From Variovorax paradoxus B4 (lineage in GTDB: Bacteria > Pseudomonadota > Gammaproteobacteria > Burkholderiales > Burkholderiaceae_C), in contig NC_022247.1 of the NCBI RefSeq assembly GCF_000463015.1, forward strand, positions 2,542,001 through 2,606,000: a stretch of DNA of 64,000 bases, written 5' to 3'. The notes beneath the pieces are model-generated. The model made no database searches. It saw only the letters and a program-made list of their open reading frames with translations, and was not told where the DNA came from. The position numbers and the translations under genes are program-made. Below, piece by piece: positions 37,339 to 46,298 of the stretch. Positions within the stretch are counted from its first letter, which is position 1. Each line of letters starts with the position of its first letter.

Positions 37339-38075
37339 GCGCATCGCCCGTGGTGCCGGTGGTGCTGAGCGTCATCGTGCTGCTCGCGGTGTGGGAAGGC
37401 GCGATCCTGCTCTTCAGGATTCCGCCCTTCGTGCTGCCGAGCCTGGGCGCGATCGTGCAGCATGCCTTCACCGACACCGGCCGTCTCATGGCGGCGTTGC
37501 TGGCCACGCTCGGCGAGGCGCTTGGCGGCTATGCGCTGGGCAGCGTGCTCGGCCTGCTGGTGGCGGTGGTGCTGCTGCTCGCGCCGCCGCTCGAGCGCGT
37601 CGTGATGCCGCTGGCCGTGGCCGTGAACGCGGTGCCGACCGTGGCCTATGCGCCGCTGTTCCTGATCTGGTTCGGCCTTGGCGCCGCATCGAAGATTGCA
37701 CTGGTGGCGCTGGCTGTCGGCTTCACGATGCTGGTCAACGCGCTGCACGGACTCAAGCAGGCCGACCTGGCCGCCGTGAACCTGATGCGCAGCTTCGGCG
37801 CGGGGCCGCTCAAGATCGTGTGGCGGCTGCGCCTGCCTGTGGCGATGCCGTCGGTGGTCACGGCGCTGCGCATCGGCGTGCCGCGCAGCATGATCGTGGC
37901 CATCGTCGGCGAGATGCTCGGCGCCTATGCGGGGCTCGGGCGAATGATCTATGAATCGACCCAACAGGTCGACCTGCTGAGCGTGTGGTCGGCGGTGCTG
38001 GTCGCTTCGGTGGCGAGCATGGTCTTCTATGGCGTGCTCGTCTGGATCGATCAGAAACTGGTGTGGTGGCGGTGA
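37317..38075 (+). CDS. ABC transporter permease 2
   Basis: A 252-residue permease with six predicted helices and the loop S-F-G-A-G-P-L-K-I-V-W-R-L-R-L-P-V-A-M-P. ATG 37317 is preceded by AAGGAGG, which lies inside the end of permease 1. It resembles permease 1 in length and loop but differs in sequence. The stop codon overlaps the start of the class II aldolase gene by one base, tying transport to catabolism in one transcript. Confidence 0.9.
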   Translation: MVAKRKLSASPVVPVVLSVIVLLAVWEGAILLFRIPPFVLPSLGAIVQHAFTDTGRLMAALLATLGEALGGYALGSVLGLLVAVVLLLAPPLERVVMPLAVAVNAVPTVAYAPLFLIWFGLGAASKIALVALAVGFTMLVNALHGLKQADLAAVNLMRSFGAGPLKIVWRLRLPVAMPSVVTALRIGVPRSMIVAIVGEMLGAYAGLGRMIYESTQQVDLLSVWSAVLVASVASMVFYGVLVWIDQKLVWWR

Positions 38076-38848
38076 TGATGACGAAGACAAATCCCGCGGC
38101 GTATCCGACGACCGAAGCCGCACTGCGCGTGCAGCTCGCGGCGTGCTACCGGCTGGTGGCGCACTTCGGCATGGACGACCTCATCTACAACCACATCTCG
38201 GCGCGCGTGCCGGGGCCGGCGCACCACTTCCTCATCAATCCCTACGGACTGCTGTTCTCGGAAGTGACCGCCTCCTCGCTGGTGAAGATCGATCTCGACG
38301 GCAACAAGGTGGACGATACCGATGCAGAGGTCAACCAGGCCGGCTTCGTGATCCACAGCGCCATCCACGCGGGACGGCCCGACGCGCTGTGCGTGCTGCA
38401 CACCCACTCCGACGCCGGCACCGCGATCGCGGCGATGCCCAACGGCCTGGCGCCGCTGAGCCAGTTCGCGATGCGCTACCAGGGCCACACGGCCTTCCAC
38501 GACTACGAAGGCGTGGCGCTGGAGACCGGCGAGCGCGAGCGGCTGGTGCGCGACCTGGGCCCGCACCACACGCTGGTGCTGCGCAACCACGGCATCCTGA
38601 CGGTGGGCCGCACGATCCCGGAGGCCTTCATCCTCATGTACTACTTCGAGAAGGCCGCCAAGGTGCAGCTGCTGGCCCAGGGTGGACTCGCGCCCGGCGA
38701 AGCGCTGGTGCTTCCGCAGCCCGAAGTGAGCGCGCTGGCCGCACGCCAGTTCACCGAATTTGCGGGCGACATCCTGCCGCCCGGCACGCGCGAATGGCCT
38801 GCGTTCCTTCGCATGCTGGAGCGCACCCAGCCCAACTACAGGCTCTGA
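38075..38848 (+). CDS. Class II aldolase/adducin family protein
   Basis: A 257-residue cytoplasmic protein of the class II aldolase/adducin fold. Zn-binding histidines are visible in L-H-T-H-S-D-A-G and the later N-H-G-I-L-T-V-G segment; I-Y-N-H-I-S-A-R is the family start. Members cleave sugar phosphates (fuculose-1-P aldolase, ribulose-5-P epimerase) or act as decarboxylases/dehydratases on small acids. Its place in a non-sugar operon suggests an atypical substrate. It starts in the stop of permease 2 and is 45 bases before the TauD gene. Confidence 0.88.
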   Translation: MMTKTNPAAYPTTEAALRVQLAACYRLVAHFGMDDLIYNHISARVPGPAHHFLINPYGLLFSEVTASSLVKIDLDGNKVDDTDAEVNQAGFVIHSAIHAGRPDALCVLHTHSDAGTAIAAMPNGLAPLSQFAMRYQGHTAFHDYEGVALETGERERLVRDLGPHHTLVLRNHGILTVGRTIPEAFILMYYFEKAAKVQLLAQGGLAPGEALVLPQPEVSALAARQFTEFAGDILPPGTREWPAFLRMLERTQPNYRL

Positions 38849-38893
38849 GGCCTGTTCCTTCCTTTCTTCAATCCCCGAGACACTTTTCTTCCC

Positions 38894-39733
38894 ATGCAAC
38901 TCGAGAATCTCACCTCATTCATCGGCACCGAAGTGAAGGGCATCGACCTGCGCGAGCCGGTGGGCGACAGCGACTTTGCCGTGCTGCGCGATGCGCTCAA
39001 CCAGCGCTCGCTGCTGCTGTTCCGCGGTCAGCGCATCAACGAGGCGCAGCACGTCGCGTTCTCGCGCCGCTTCGGCCCGCTGCTGGGCCATGTGCTCACC
39101 CAGTTCCTGAAGAAGGAGCATCCCGAGGTGTACGTGCTGTCCAACGTGTCGGAGAACGGCAAGCCCATCGGCAACCACAAGGAAGGCTGGAACTGGCATT
39201 CCGACCTCTCGTACAAGGCCGAGCCCTCGATGGGCGCGCTGCTCTACGCGCTTGAAGTGCCGCCCGTGGAGGGCGACACCTTCTTCGCCTCGATGCACGC
39301 CGCCTACGACGCGCTCGACGACGACATGAAGGCGCGCATCCGCCACCTCACTGCCACGCACAGCTACGCCAACTACTACGGCAAGGCCTTTGCAGACCGC
39401 AACCCGCTCACGCCCGAGCAGCTTGCCGCCACGCCCGACGTGGTGCATCCGCTGGTGCGCACGCATCCCGAGACGGGCCGCCTGTCGCTCTACGTGGGCG
39501 AGGACGTGGTCAAGCAGATCGACGGCTTGCTGCCGGAGGAAAGCGCCGCGCTGCTGGCCGAGCTCAATGCCCACGCCATCTCGCCCGAGTTCAGCTATCG
39601 CCACAAGTGGCTCGCCGGCGACCTGCTGATCTGGGACAACCGCTGCACCATGCACCGTGCCACACCCTACGACGACACGGCCTACCGCCGCGTGATGCAC
39701 CGCACCACCGTGGCCGGCGACCGTCCCTTCTGA
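38894..39733 (+). CDS. TauD/TfdA family 2-oxoglutarate-dependent dioxygenase
   Basis: A 279-residue Fe(II)/2-oxoglutarate oxygenase. The iron-binding His-x-Asp is in N-W-H-S-D-L-S-Y near residue 98, the distal His in C-T-M-H-R-A-T near residue 253, and the 2OG-binding Arg in R-R-V-M-H-R-T. TauD/TfdA enzymes hydroxylate taurine, alkyl sulfates, aryloxyacetates and similar acids, often splitting a C-S or C-O bond. Here the lack of sulfonate-specific genes leaves the substrate open. It is probably the opening oxidative step on the imported compound. Confidence 0.9.
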   Translation: MQLENLTSFIGTEVKGIDLREPVGDSDFAVLRDALNQRSLLLFRGQRINEAQHVAFSRRFGPLLGHVLTQFLKKEHPEVYVLSNVSENGKPIGNHKEGWNWHSDLSYKAEPSMGALLYALEVPPVEGDTFFASMHAAYDALDDDMKARIRHLTATHSYANYYGKAFADRNPLTPEQLAATPDVVHPLVRTHPETGRLSLYVGEDVVKQIDGLLPEESAALLAELNAHAISPEFSYRHKWLAGDLLIWDNRCTMHRATPYDDTAYRRVMHRTTVAGDRPF

Positions 39734-39792
39734 AGCCGGCGATGGCAAGCGGTCCGGCGGCCTCTCCCGACGACAACCACAAGAAAGAAGAC

Positions 39793-40539
39793 ATGAGAAG
39801 CATGGAACCCGACGAATCCGATACCCCCCAGCCCGCGGCGCTGCGCGGCCGCGACCGGCAGCGCGTGAAGGGCGGCGCCACGCTGTCCGACGAGCTCAAG
39901 GACACGCTCGAAGACTTGATCGTGAGCGGCGTGCTCAAGCCCGGAACACGGCTCGACGAGGCCGAGCTGTCGGAGCGCTTCAAGGTGTCGCGCACGCCGG
40001 TGCGCGAGGCGCTCAAGGCGCTGGCCGCCACTGGCCTGGTAGACCTGCGCAGCCGCCAGGGCGGCGTGTGCGTGGCGCGCATCTCGCTGCCGATGCTGAT
40101 CGAGATGTTCCAGATGATGGCGGTGATGGAAGGCCTGTGCGCCAAGTTCGCGGCGCGCCGCGCCACCGAGGCGCAGAAGGCGCGCATGGGCGCGCTGCAC
40201 GACGAGCTCACGAGCATTCTTGCCTCGGGCGACCACTCGCGCTTCTACGACGTGAACCAGGATTTCCACGACGCGCTGTACGAGGCCTCCAACACCCACT
40301 ACCTGGCCGAGCAGACGCGCGCACTGAGAAAGCGCGTGCGCGTCTACCGGCGCTACGTGACCTTCCAGCCCGGCCGCATGACGGCCACCATCGGCGAGCA
40401 CGGCGCCATCCTCGACGCGATCCGCCGCAACGACCCGAAGGCCGCTTTCAACGCCGCCATCGATCACGTGAGCCTGCTCGAGGACGACATCGTCGACCTG
40501 ATCGCGGCGCTGTCCGAGCAGGACGCCGGCGCGAGCTGA
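39793..40539 (+). CDS. GntR family transcriptional regulator (FCD)
   Basis: A 248-residue regulator. The N-terminal winged helix (residues ~35-100) has the GntR motif G-T-R-L-D-E-A-E-L-S-E-R-F-K-V-S-R-T-P-V and R-E-A-L. The C-terminal ~140 residues are an all-helical FCD effector domain with D-F-H-D-A-L-Y-E-A-S-N and N-A-A-I-D-H-V, which carries the metal-binding histidines. ATG 39793 with AAGAAAGAAG before it is preferred to 39742 or 39802. Lying inside the operon, it probably binds the 34664-34698 repeat and responds to the pathway substrate. Confidence 0.9.
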   Translation: MRSMEPDESDTPQPAALRGRDRQRVKGGATLSDELKDTLEDLIVSGVLKPGTRLDEAELSERFKVSRTPVREALKALAATGLVDLRSRQGGVCVARISLPMLIEMFQMMAVMEGLCAKFAARRATEAQKARMGALHDELTSILASGDHSRFYDVNQDFHDALYEASNTHYLAEQTRALRKRVRVYRRYVTFQPGRMTATIGEHGAILDAIRRNDPKAAFNAAIDHVSLLEDDIVDLIAALSEQDAGAS

Positions 40540-40587
40540 TCCATTTTCCCAACCAATTTCTCTGATCGCATCCCAGGACCCGAATCC

Positions 40588-41421
40588 ATGAAACTCGAAC
40601 TCGAAGGCAAGACCGTTCTCATCACCGGCGCCTCCAAGGGCATTGGCCTTGCGGCCGCGCACGCATTCGCCGCCGAAGGCTGCCACCTGCACCTGGCGGC
40701 GCGCGACGGCGTCGCACTCGCGGCCGCGAAGGAAGAGATCGAGAAGATCTATCCGATCAACGTGAAGGTCCATCCGATGGATCTGGCGGCGGCCGGCGCC
40801 ATGAACCTGCTTGCCGAGGCGGCGGGCCACGTCGACATCCTCGTGAACAATGCGGGCGACATTCCCTCGGGCCCGATCGAGTCGCTCGACTTCGCGGCCG
40901 TGCGGCGCGGCTTCCAGCTCAAGGTGCTGGGCTACATGGAGCTGAGCCAGATCTACTACGCCCGCATGAAGGCCGCGGGCGGCGGCGTCATCGTCAACGA
41001 CATCGGCAACTCCGGCGAGAACTGGGACGCCAACTACATCGCCGGCTCCACCGGCAATGCGGCCGTCATGGCCTTCACCCGCGCGCTCGGCGGCGTGAGC
41101 CTGGACGACGGCATCCGCGTGGTGGGCGTGAACCCCGGCCCGGTGGCGACCGACCGCATGGTCAAGCTCATGAAGCGCCGCGCGCTCGACACCCACGGAG
41201 ACGAAGGCCGCTGGGAGGAGCTGTTCGACAACTACCCCGGCGGCCGGCCGGCCACACCCGAGGAGGTCGCGGAACTGATGGTGTTCCTGGCTTCGCCGCG
41301 CGCGGGCTACATCACCGGCACGGTGGTGACCATCGACGGCGGCATTGCGGCGCGCGGCTCGATCATCAAGACCAGCAAGAAGGTCATCGAGGCCGAGCAG
41401 GCCCGCAGGATCGCGGCATGA
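40588..41421 (+). CDS. SDR family oxidoreductase
   Basis: A 277-residue short-chain dehydrogenase with NAD(P) site T-G-A-S-K-G-I-G and N-N-A-G-D. At the active site, D-I-G-N-S-G-E-N-W-D-A-N-Y-I-A-G-S-T-G-N appears where S...Y-x-x-x-K is expected: Tyr is present (N-Y-I-A-G) but the Lys position is Ser/Gly rather than Lys, so catalysis may be altered. It lies 48 bases after gntR and overlaps the aminotransferase start by four bases. Probably oxidises an alcohol intermediate of the pathway. Confidence 0.87.
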   Translation: MKLELEGKTVLITGASKGIGLAAAHAFAAEGCHLHLAARDGVALAAAKEEIEKIYPINVKVHPMDLAAAGAMNLLAEAAGHVDILVNNAGDIPSGPIESLDFAAVRRGFQLKVLGYMELSQIYYARMKAAGGGVIVNDIGNSGENWDANYIAGSTGNAAVMAFTRALGGVSLDDGIRVVGVNPGPVATDRMVKLMKRRALDTHGDEGRWEELFDNYPGGRPATPEEVAELMVFLASPRAGYITGTVVTIDGGIAARGSIIKTSKKVIEAEQARRIAA

Positions 41422-42593
41422 ATGCGGCGCTGAACCCCGTGGCGGCCGTGCCTTCCGTGACCAGCGACGCCGAAACCCGCAACCAGTACTTCGACCGCCT
41501 CTTCACCAACCCGGACCTGATGTGGCTGGGCCAGAACACCAACCACTTTCCGCTGCATCCTGCCGTCCGCAAGGCGCTGCACGACGCCATCGACGACGAG
41601 AGCTTTCACGCCTACGCACCGCCGCTGGGCATGGAAGCGCTGCGCGCGGCCATCGTGGCCGACCTGGGCGTGCCGGATCAATCGGCGGTGGTGACCGACG
41701 GCGCGGTGTCTGCGCTGGCGCTGGCCTGCCGTGCTTTCTGCAAGGAAGGCAAGGGCTTCGTCACCACCGACCCCGGCTGGAAGTGGCCGCTGCAGTTTGC
41801 GGCCAAGGCCGGCTCGGTGGTCACCGAAATTCCGATCTACGGGCCCGAGTACGGCTTCAAGCTCTCGGCCGACGCGCTCGCTGCATCGACCGACGAGAAC
41901 ACCGCGGTGATCTACCTGGTGGATCCGAACAACCCGCTCGGCACCACCTACACCGAAGACGAGATCCGTGCCTTCGCAATGCGTGCCCGAGAAGTCGGTG
42001 CCGTGCTGATCCACGACTGCACCTACCGCGACTTCGCCGACAGCCACACGCTGGCTTCGCGCTTCTATCCCGAAGGCACGGTGACCATCGTGAGCTTCTC
42101 GAAGTGGCTGGGCCTGGCCGGACTGCGGCTGGGCGCGCTCGTTGCGTCGCCTGAATTGCTCGCGCGCATCCTGCCGCACTCGCAGGCGCCGCTGGGCGCC
42201 AGCGTGCTCGCGCAGCGCGCAGCCATCGCAGGCCTTGCCGTGAAGGATCAGTGGATGGCCGAGGTCATTGCGCAGCAGCGCGAGAACCAGCGAATGATCG
42301 TCGAGGCCTTCGCAGAACTGCCCGGCTTCGAGGTGCCGGTGTTCCCGTCGCAGGCCAACTTCATCGTGGTCGAGTGCAGCGGCGCAGGCGTGACGCCCGA
42401 GGCGCTGGTGACCGCGCTGGGCGAGCACGACATCATGGTGCGCCAAGGCACGTACCACACGCCGCGCTTCGGCCATCGCTTCGTGAAGATCTCGACCACC
42501 GTGCCCAAGGCCTGGGCGCAGGCCCTGTGCGACGTGCTGCCGCAAGCCGTGGAGCGTGCGCGCAGCCTGCCCGCCACCGCGGCGCTTTTCTGA
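41418..42593 (+). CDS. Class I/II aminotransferase
   Basis: A 391-residue fold-type I PLP enzyme. The pyridoxal lysine is in V-S-F-S-K-W-L-G-L-A-G-L-R-L-G, preceded by N-N-P-L-G-T and D-C-T-Y-R-D-F, as in aspartate-type aminotransferases. The stop is 9 bases before the next gene and the ATG overlaps the SDR stop. It presumably moves or removes the amino group of a pathway intermediate with an oxoacid partner. Amino-acid specificity cannot be predicted. Confidence 0.9.
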   Translation: MNAALNPVAAVPSVTSDAETRNQYFDRLFTNPDLMWLGQNTNHFPLHPAVRKALHDAIDDESFHAYAPPLGMEALRAAIVADLGVPDQSAVVTDGAVSALALACRAFCKEGKGFVTTDPGWKWPLQFAAKAGSVVTEIPIYGPEYGFKLSADALAASTDENTAVIYLVDPNNPLGTTYTEDEIRAFAMRAREVGAVLIHDCTYRDFADSHTLASRFYPEGTVTIVSFSKWLGLAGLRLGALVASPELLARILPHSQAPLGASVLAQRAAIAGLAVKDQWMAEVIAQQRENQRMIVEAFAELPGFEVPVFPSQANFIVVECSGAGVTPEALVTALGEHDIMVRQGTYHTPRFGHRFVKISTTVPKAWAQALCDVLPQAVERARSLPATAALF

Positions 42594-42602
42594 GGAACGA
42601 CC

Positions 42603-43484
42603 ATGAGTTTCGCCACCACCGCGGACGGTATCCGCCTGTACTACGAAACCGCCGGCAGCGGCACGCCCATCGTGTTCGTGCACGAGTTCGGCGGCGACCA
42701 TCGCAGCTGGGAGCCGCAGATGCGCTACTTTGCGCGCCGCCACCAATGCGTGACTTTCGGCGCGCGCGGCTATCCGCCATCGGATGTGCCGAAGGACATG
42801 GAACGCTACTCGCAGGCCATTGCCGCGGACGACATCGCCGCCGTGATGGACGCGCTGCAACTGCCGCGCGCGCACATCGTCGGCCTGTCGATGGGCGGCT
42901 TCGCGACGCTGCACTTCGGCCTGCGCCACAGCGGGCGCGCGGCTTCGCTGGTGATTGCCGGCGCGGGCTACGGCGCCGAGAAGGAACACGAGGAATATTT
43001 CCGAGGCGTCTCGCTGGAGGTGGCGAAGCAGTTCGAACTGCAGGGCGCGGAGCGTTTCGCACGCACCTATTCGCTGGGCGCAAGCCGCGTGCAATTCCAG
43101 AACAAGGACCCGCGCGGTTGGCAGGAATTTGCGACCTGGCTCGGCCAGCACGACGCGGTCGGGGCGGCCAACACCATGCGCGGCGTGCAGGCACGGCGTC
43201 CGTCGATCTACGACCTGGAGGCCGAACTGCGCGTGATGGGCGCGCCTTCGCTGGTGGTGGTCGGCGACGAGGACGACCATTGCCTGCAGCCCGGCATCTT
43301 CCTCAAGAAGACCATTCCGGCCTGCGGCCTGGCCGTGATGCCGAAGACCGGCCACACGCTCAACCTGGAAGAGCCGGCCGCGTTCAATGCCTTGCTGGCG
43401 GAGTTCTTCGCGCAGGTCGAGGCCGGCCAGTGGAAGCCGCGCGATCCGCGCGCGCTGCCCAGCCAGATCATGAAGACCGACTGA
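42603..43484 (+). CDS. Alpha/beta hydrolase
   Basis: A 293-residue hydrolase. The oxyanion-region H-E-F-G-G-D-H-R-S-W lies near residue 24. The nucleophile elbow is G-L-S-M-G-G near residue 97, and the later V-V-V-G-D-E-D-D-H and K-T-G-H-T-L-N supply the Asp and His of the triad. It resembles 3-oxoadipate enol-lactonase/haloperoxidase-like members. It overlaps the M20 gene by one base (TGATG). It could open a lactone, ester or C-C bond after the dioxygenase step. Confidence 0.9.
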   Translation: MSFATTADGIRLYYETAGSGTPIVFVHEFGGDHRSWEPQMRYFARRHQCVTFGARGYPPSDVPKDMERYSQAIAADDIAAVMDALQLPRAHIVGLSMGGFATLHFGLRHSGRAASLVIAGAGYGAEKEHEEYFRGVSLEVAKQFELQGAERFARTYSLGASRVQFQNKDPRGWQEFATWLGQHDAVGAANTMRGVQARRPSIYDLEAELRVMGAPSLVVVGDEDDHCLQPGIFLKKTIPACGLAVMPKTGHTLNLEEPAAFNALLAEFFAQVEAGQWKPRDPRALPSQIMKTD

Positions 43485-44758
43485 TGGCGCAGGCAATGTC
43501 GCAGTGCGCACCGGCCGCGTGCGGCGTCAATGCCGACCGTCTCTGGCACCGGCTCATGGCGCTTGCGCGTTGTGGCGCCACCGCCGGCGGCGGCGTCGAT
43601 CGGCAGGCGCTCAGCGTGGAAGAGATCGAGTCCTGGCACGTCATGATCGGCTGGGCCGGGGCGGCGGGGCTGGAGCCCGCGACCGATGCGGCGGGCAATC
43701 TCTTCATCGCGCTGCCCGGCCTCGATCGAGAGGCACCGCCGGTGCTCGCGGGCAGCCACCTCGACAGCCAGCCCGGCGGCGGCCGCTTCGACGGTGTGTA
43801 CGGAGTGCTCGCGGCGCTCGAGGTGCTGACCGTGCTCGCGGAGCAGGGCGTGCGCCCGCCGATGGACATCGTCTGCGTGGCATGGATGAACGAAGAGGGC
43901 TCGCGATTCGCGCCCGGGATGATGGGCTCCGAAGCTTTCGCCGGCGTCCGCACCCTGGAGGCCGTGCGCGCGGCGCGCGATGCCGATGGCATCCCGGTGG
44001 CCGAGGCACTCGATGCCCTGCATGCCGCATTCCCGTCGCTGCGGCGCAGGCCGCTCGGTTTTCCATTGAAGGCCTACGTGGAAGCGCACATCGAACAGGG
44101 CCCCATGCTCGAGGCGGAAGGCCGGGTGATCGGCGTCGTCACCGGCATCCAGGGCAAGAAGACATTCGACGTCGTGATCGATGGCGAAAGAGGCCATGCC
44201 GGCACGCTCGACATGGCCGGCCGGCGCGACGCGCTCGCCGCCTTCGCGCGCATCGCGGCGGCGCTGTACAGCGAGGTCGGCGGCCATGACGACGCGGTGA
44301 AGTTCACCATCGGGCGGCTCCAGGTCGAGCCGAATGCGCCCTCGGTGGTGCCCGAGCGCGTCACGCTGCGCATCGATCTGCGCCATCCCGACAACGAGGT
44401 GCTCGACCTGCTGGGCCAACGGCTGGTTGCACTGTGCGGCATGCATGCCGCGCCTTGCAAGGCCACTGCGACCCGGCTGGTCGATGCGCCATCCAACGGT
44501 TTCGATCCCGCGCTGCAGGCGGCCATTGCTGCCGCGGCGGAGCAGCTGGGCGAGCCACACATGCCCATTCTTTCCGCCGCGGGCCACGACGCGCGCCACG
44601 TGGCGGCGCTGTGCCCGAGCGCGATGATCTTCATTCCCTGCCGCGGCGGCGTGAGCCATGCGGAGCACGAGTGGGCCGAGCCGGCGCATGTGGCGGCCGG
44701 TGCGGACGTGCTGCTGCGCGTGTTGCTGCCTTATGCGGCTCGGGAGGAGGGCGCTTGA
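43484..44758 (+). CDS. M20 family Zn-dependent amidohydrolase (carbamoylase/ureidopropionase type)
   Basis: A 424-residue hydrolase of the allantoate amidohydrolase / beta-ureidopropionase / N-carbamoyl-L-amino-acid hydrolase group. Metal ligands are visible in G-S-H-L-D-S-Q-P-G-G-G-R-F-D-G, N-E-E-G-S-R-F, H-I-E-Q-G-P and the final S-H-A-E-H-E-W. A dimerisation domain interrupts the catalytic domain (about residues 210-330). It hydrolyses an N-carbamoyl or ureido group to amine, CO2 and ammonia, which implies that the imported compound contains a urea-, pyrimidine- or hydantoin-like unit. Confidence 0.92.
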   Translation: MAQAMSQCAPAACGVNADRLWHRLMALARCGATAGGGVDRQALSVEEIESWHVMIGWAGAAGLEPATDAAGNLFIALPGLDREAPPVLAGSHLDSQPGGGRFDGVYGVLAALEVLTVLAEQGVRPPMDIVCVAWMNEEGSRFAPGMMGSEAFAGVRTLEAVRAARDADGIPVAEALDALHAAFPSLRRRPLGFPLKAYVEAHIEQGPMLEAEGRVIGVVTGIQGKKTFDVVIDGERGHAGTLDMAGRRDALAAFARIAAALYSEVGGHDDAVKFTIGRLQVEPNAPSVVPERVTLRIDLRHPDNEVLDLLGQRLVALCGMHAAPCKATATRLVDAPSNGFDPALQAAIAAAAEQLGEPHMPILSAAGHDARHVAALCPSAMIFIPCRGGVSHAEHEWAEPAHVAAGADVLLRVLLPYAAREEGA

Positions 44759-45693
44759 AGACGAACGAGCCGGTCACCGACATGGCGGACCTGCCGGCGC
44801 AGCGGCCCGCAGTGCCCGCAAACGCGGCGCAGGCCCGCGCGCGTTTCTTCAACTCCGGCAATGCATTCAACGTGAAGCTGCCCGAAGTTCCCGCGCAGCT
44901 TTTCATGCCACCGCGCGAAGATGCGTTCGGCGTGTTCGGCTGCGACCAGTCCGATGCGCTGGGCTGCGGATTTGCGGCCACCACGCCGCTCATGCTCGCG
45001 CGCTACATGCGCGTTGCGCCCGGCGAGGCGCTGCCGCTCGACGTGCACGCCACCGGCTCGGTCTGGTACGTGATTTCAGGGAACGGCGAGCTTGTCGGCG
45101 CAGCCGACGGCTTTGCATTTGGCGCGGGCGACGTCTTCTTGTTGCCCGCGGCACGGGACCACCGGCTCGTCGCCGGTTCCGCGGGCGCTCTCTTGTGGAC
45201 CGTGGGCAACGAGCCGCAGCTGGCCTTCGACGGATCGCAGCCGCCGGCGGCGTCGAACGCGCTCATCGATGCAGTGCACTATCCCGCCGACGAGATCGAG
45301 CGACAGTTTGCGCTGATCTTTTCCATGGCCACGAGCGACGCGACCTCGGGTCGTGCGCTGATTTTTTCGTCCGACCGGCAGGAGCCGGCGCGGAACCTGA
45401 CGCCCACGCTGACCTTGAGCTTCAACACCCTGGAGCCGTGTACGCATCAACGATCGCACCGCCACAATTCCGCGGCCGTCACGCTGGTGGTGCAGGGCGA
45501 GGCATGCCATTCGATGGTTGCCGGAGTGCATTGCCCATGGGCGCCATGGGCGACCCTCGTCACGCCGCCAGGCGCGCCGCACTCGCATCACAACGCGGGC
45601 CTGAAGGGTGCACGCTTCCTGATCGTTCAGGACGGCGGGCTGCACCATCACGCGCGGACGATGGGGTTCGAGTTTCTGGAGGCGGTGCTGTAG
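44755..45693 (+). CDS. Bicupin dioxygenase-like protein
   Basis: A 312-residue protein with two cupin barrels. The first (about residues 60-160) has V-H-A-T-G-S and A-R-D-H-R in place of a full metal site. The second (about 210-300) keeps H-R-H-N-S-A-A and P-G-A-P-H-S-H-H-N, like the iron site of gentisate and 1-hydroxy-2-naphthoate dioxygenases. It starts at TTG 44755 (GGGAGGAGG five bases upstream), overlapping the M20 stop by four bases; ATG 44782 is the alternative. Last gene of the operon. Ring opening or binding of an intermediate is inferred. Confidence 0.82.
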   Translation: MKTNEPVTDMADLPAQRPAVPANAAQARARFFNSGNAFNVKLPEVPAQLFMPPREDAFGVFGCDQSDALGCGFAATTPLMLARYMRVAPGEALPLDVHATGSVWYVISGNGELVGAADGFAFGAGDVFLLPAARDHRLVAGSAGALLWTVGNEPQLAFDGSQPPAASNALIDAVHYPADEIERQFALIFSMATSDATSGRALIFSSDRQEPARNLTPTLTLSFNTLEPCTHQRSHRHNSAAVTLVVQGEACHSMVAGVHCPWAPWATLVTPPGAPHSHHNAGLKGARFLIVQDGGLHHHARTMGFEFLEAVL

Positions 45694-45722
45694 GCGAACG
45701 CGGCCAATACCGGGTCGGAAGA

Positions 45723-46001
45723 TCAACCGGCCGGGTTGTGCTGGGAAGGAAGCACGAAAGCGACCGAAGGCAGTTCGGGAAGTGGCGCGTAGGTCGATCC
45801 GAAGTAGCGTGCGGCAGCGCGTCCCAGATTCGTGATCTCGTGCACCGTTGCGAAGGGCGGCATCGCGCCTTGCTGCGGCGAGAACGCCACCTTGATGTAT
45901 CCGGCATCTCGCAGGTCCTTGAGCTGATCTATTTCAGACGGACTGTAGAACCGCGTTGGCAGCCGCGTCGTCAGGATCTGCTTGAAAAGCGTATGCGCCA
46001 C
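45723..46001 (-). CDS. Hypothetical protein, 92 residues
   Basis: I do not recognise a family. The protein begins A-H-T-L-F-K-Q-I-L-T-T-R-L-P and continues F-Y-S-P-S-E-I-D-Q-L-K-D-L-R-D-A-G-Y-I-K-V-A-F, which looks like a small helix-turn-helix-like or winged fold, then P-P-F-A-T-V-H-E-I-T-N-L-G-R-A-A-A-R-Y-F. GTG 46001 has GGGAG about eight bases before it; GTG 46037 is an alternative. It is on the opposite strand to the catabolic operon and stands next to the genomic island. Its composition is less GC-biased than the neighbours. Confidence 0.55.
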   Translation of the reverse strand: MAHTLFKQILTTRLPTRFYSPSEIDQLKDLRDAGYIKVAFSPQQGAMPPFATVHEITNLGRAAARYFGSTYAPLPELPSVAFVLPSQHNPAG

Positions 46002-46298
46002 GTTACGACTCCCGACCAGAGGTGGATTGGGCGACACAGGCGCGCCTCATCGGCGCGCCGGTCGGGTTCGGAAGATACCTCAGTCGATGCAGCCTATCGA
46101 TTCCACGTTCGGCATAGGCCTTGGTGTTACCGGCGCGGTCCACGCCACCGAACGTCTGTGTCTGTATTCGCCGCTGCGCTACCCATGACAAAACGCCTAG
46201 GCAGAAATGGGTCAAAGCGCCCATGCGCGGTTCAGAACCGATCGCTACCGTGGTGCCGTGTCCACTTCGACATGAACGCCAAACCTGGGAGCCAGCCA
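46002..46298. other. Gene-poor stretch between hypothetical and cytochrome c genes
   Basis: I see no supported gene in these 297 bases. The only structure is GGCGCGCC repeated at 46039-46046 and 46052-46059 (each palindromic), which can pair as a hairpin. The composition is less GC-biased than the catabolic operon to the left. Confidence 0.4.
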
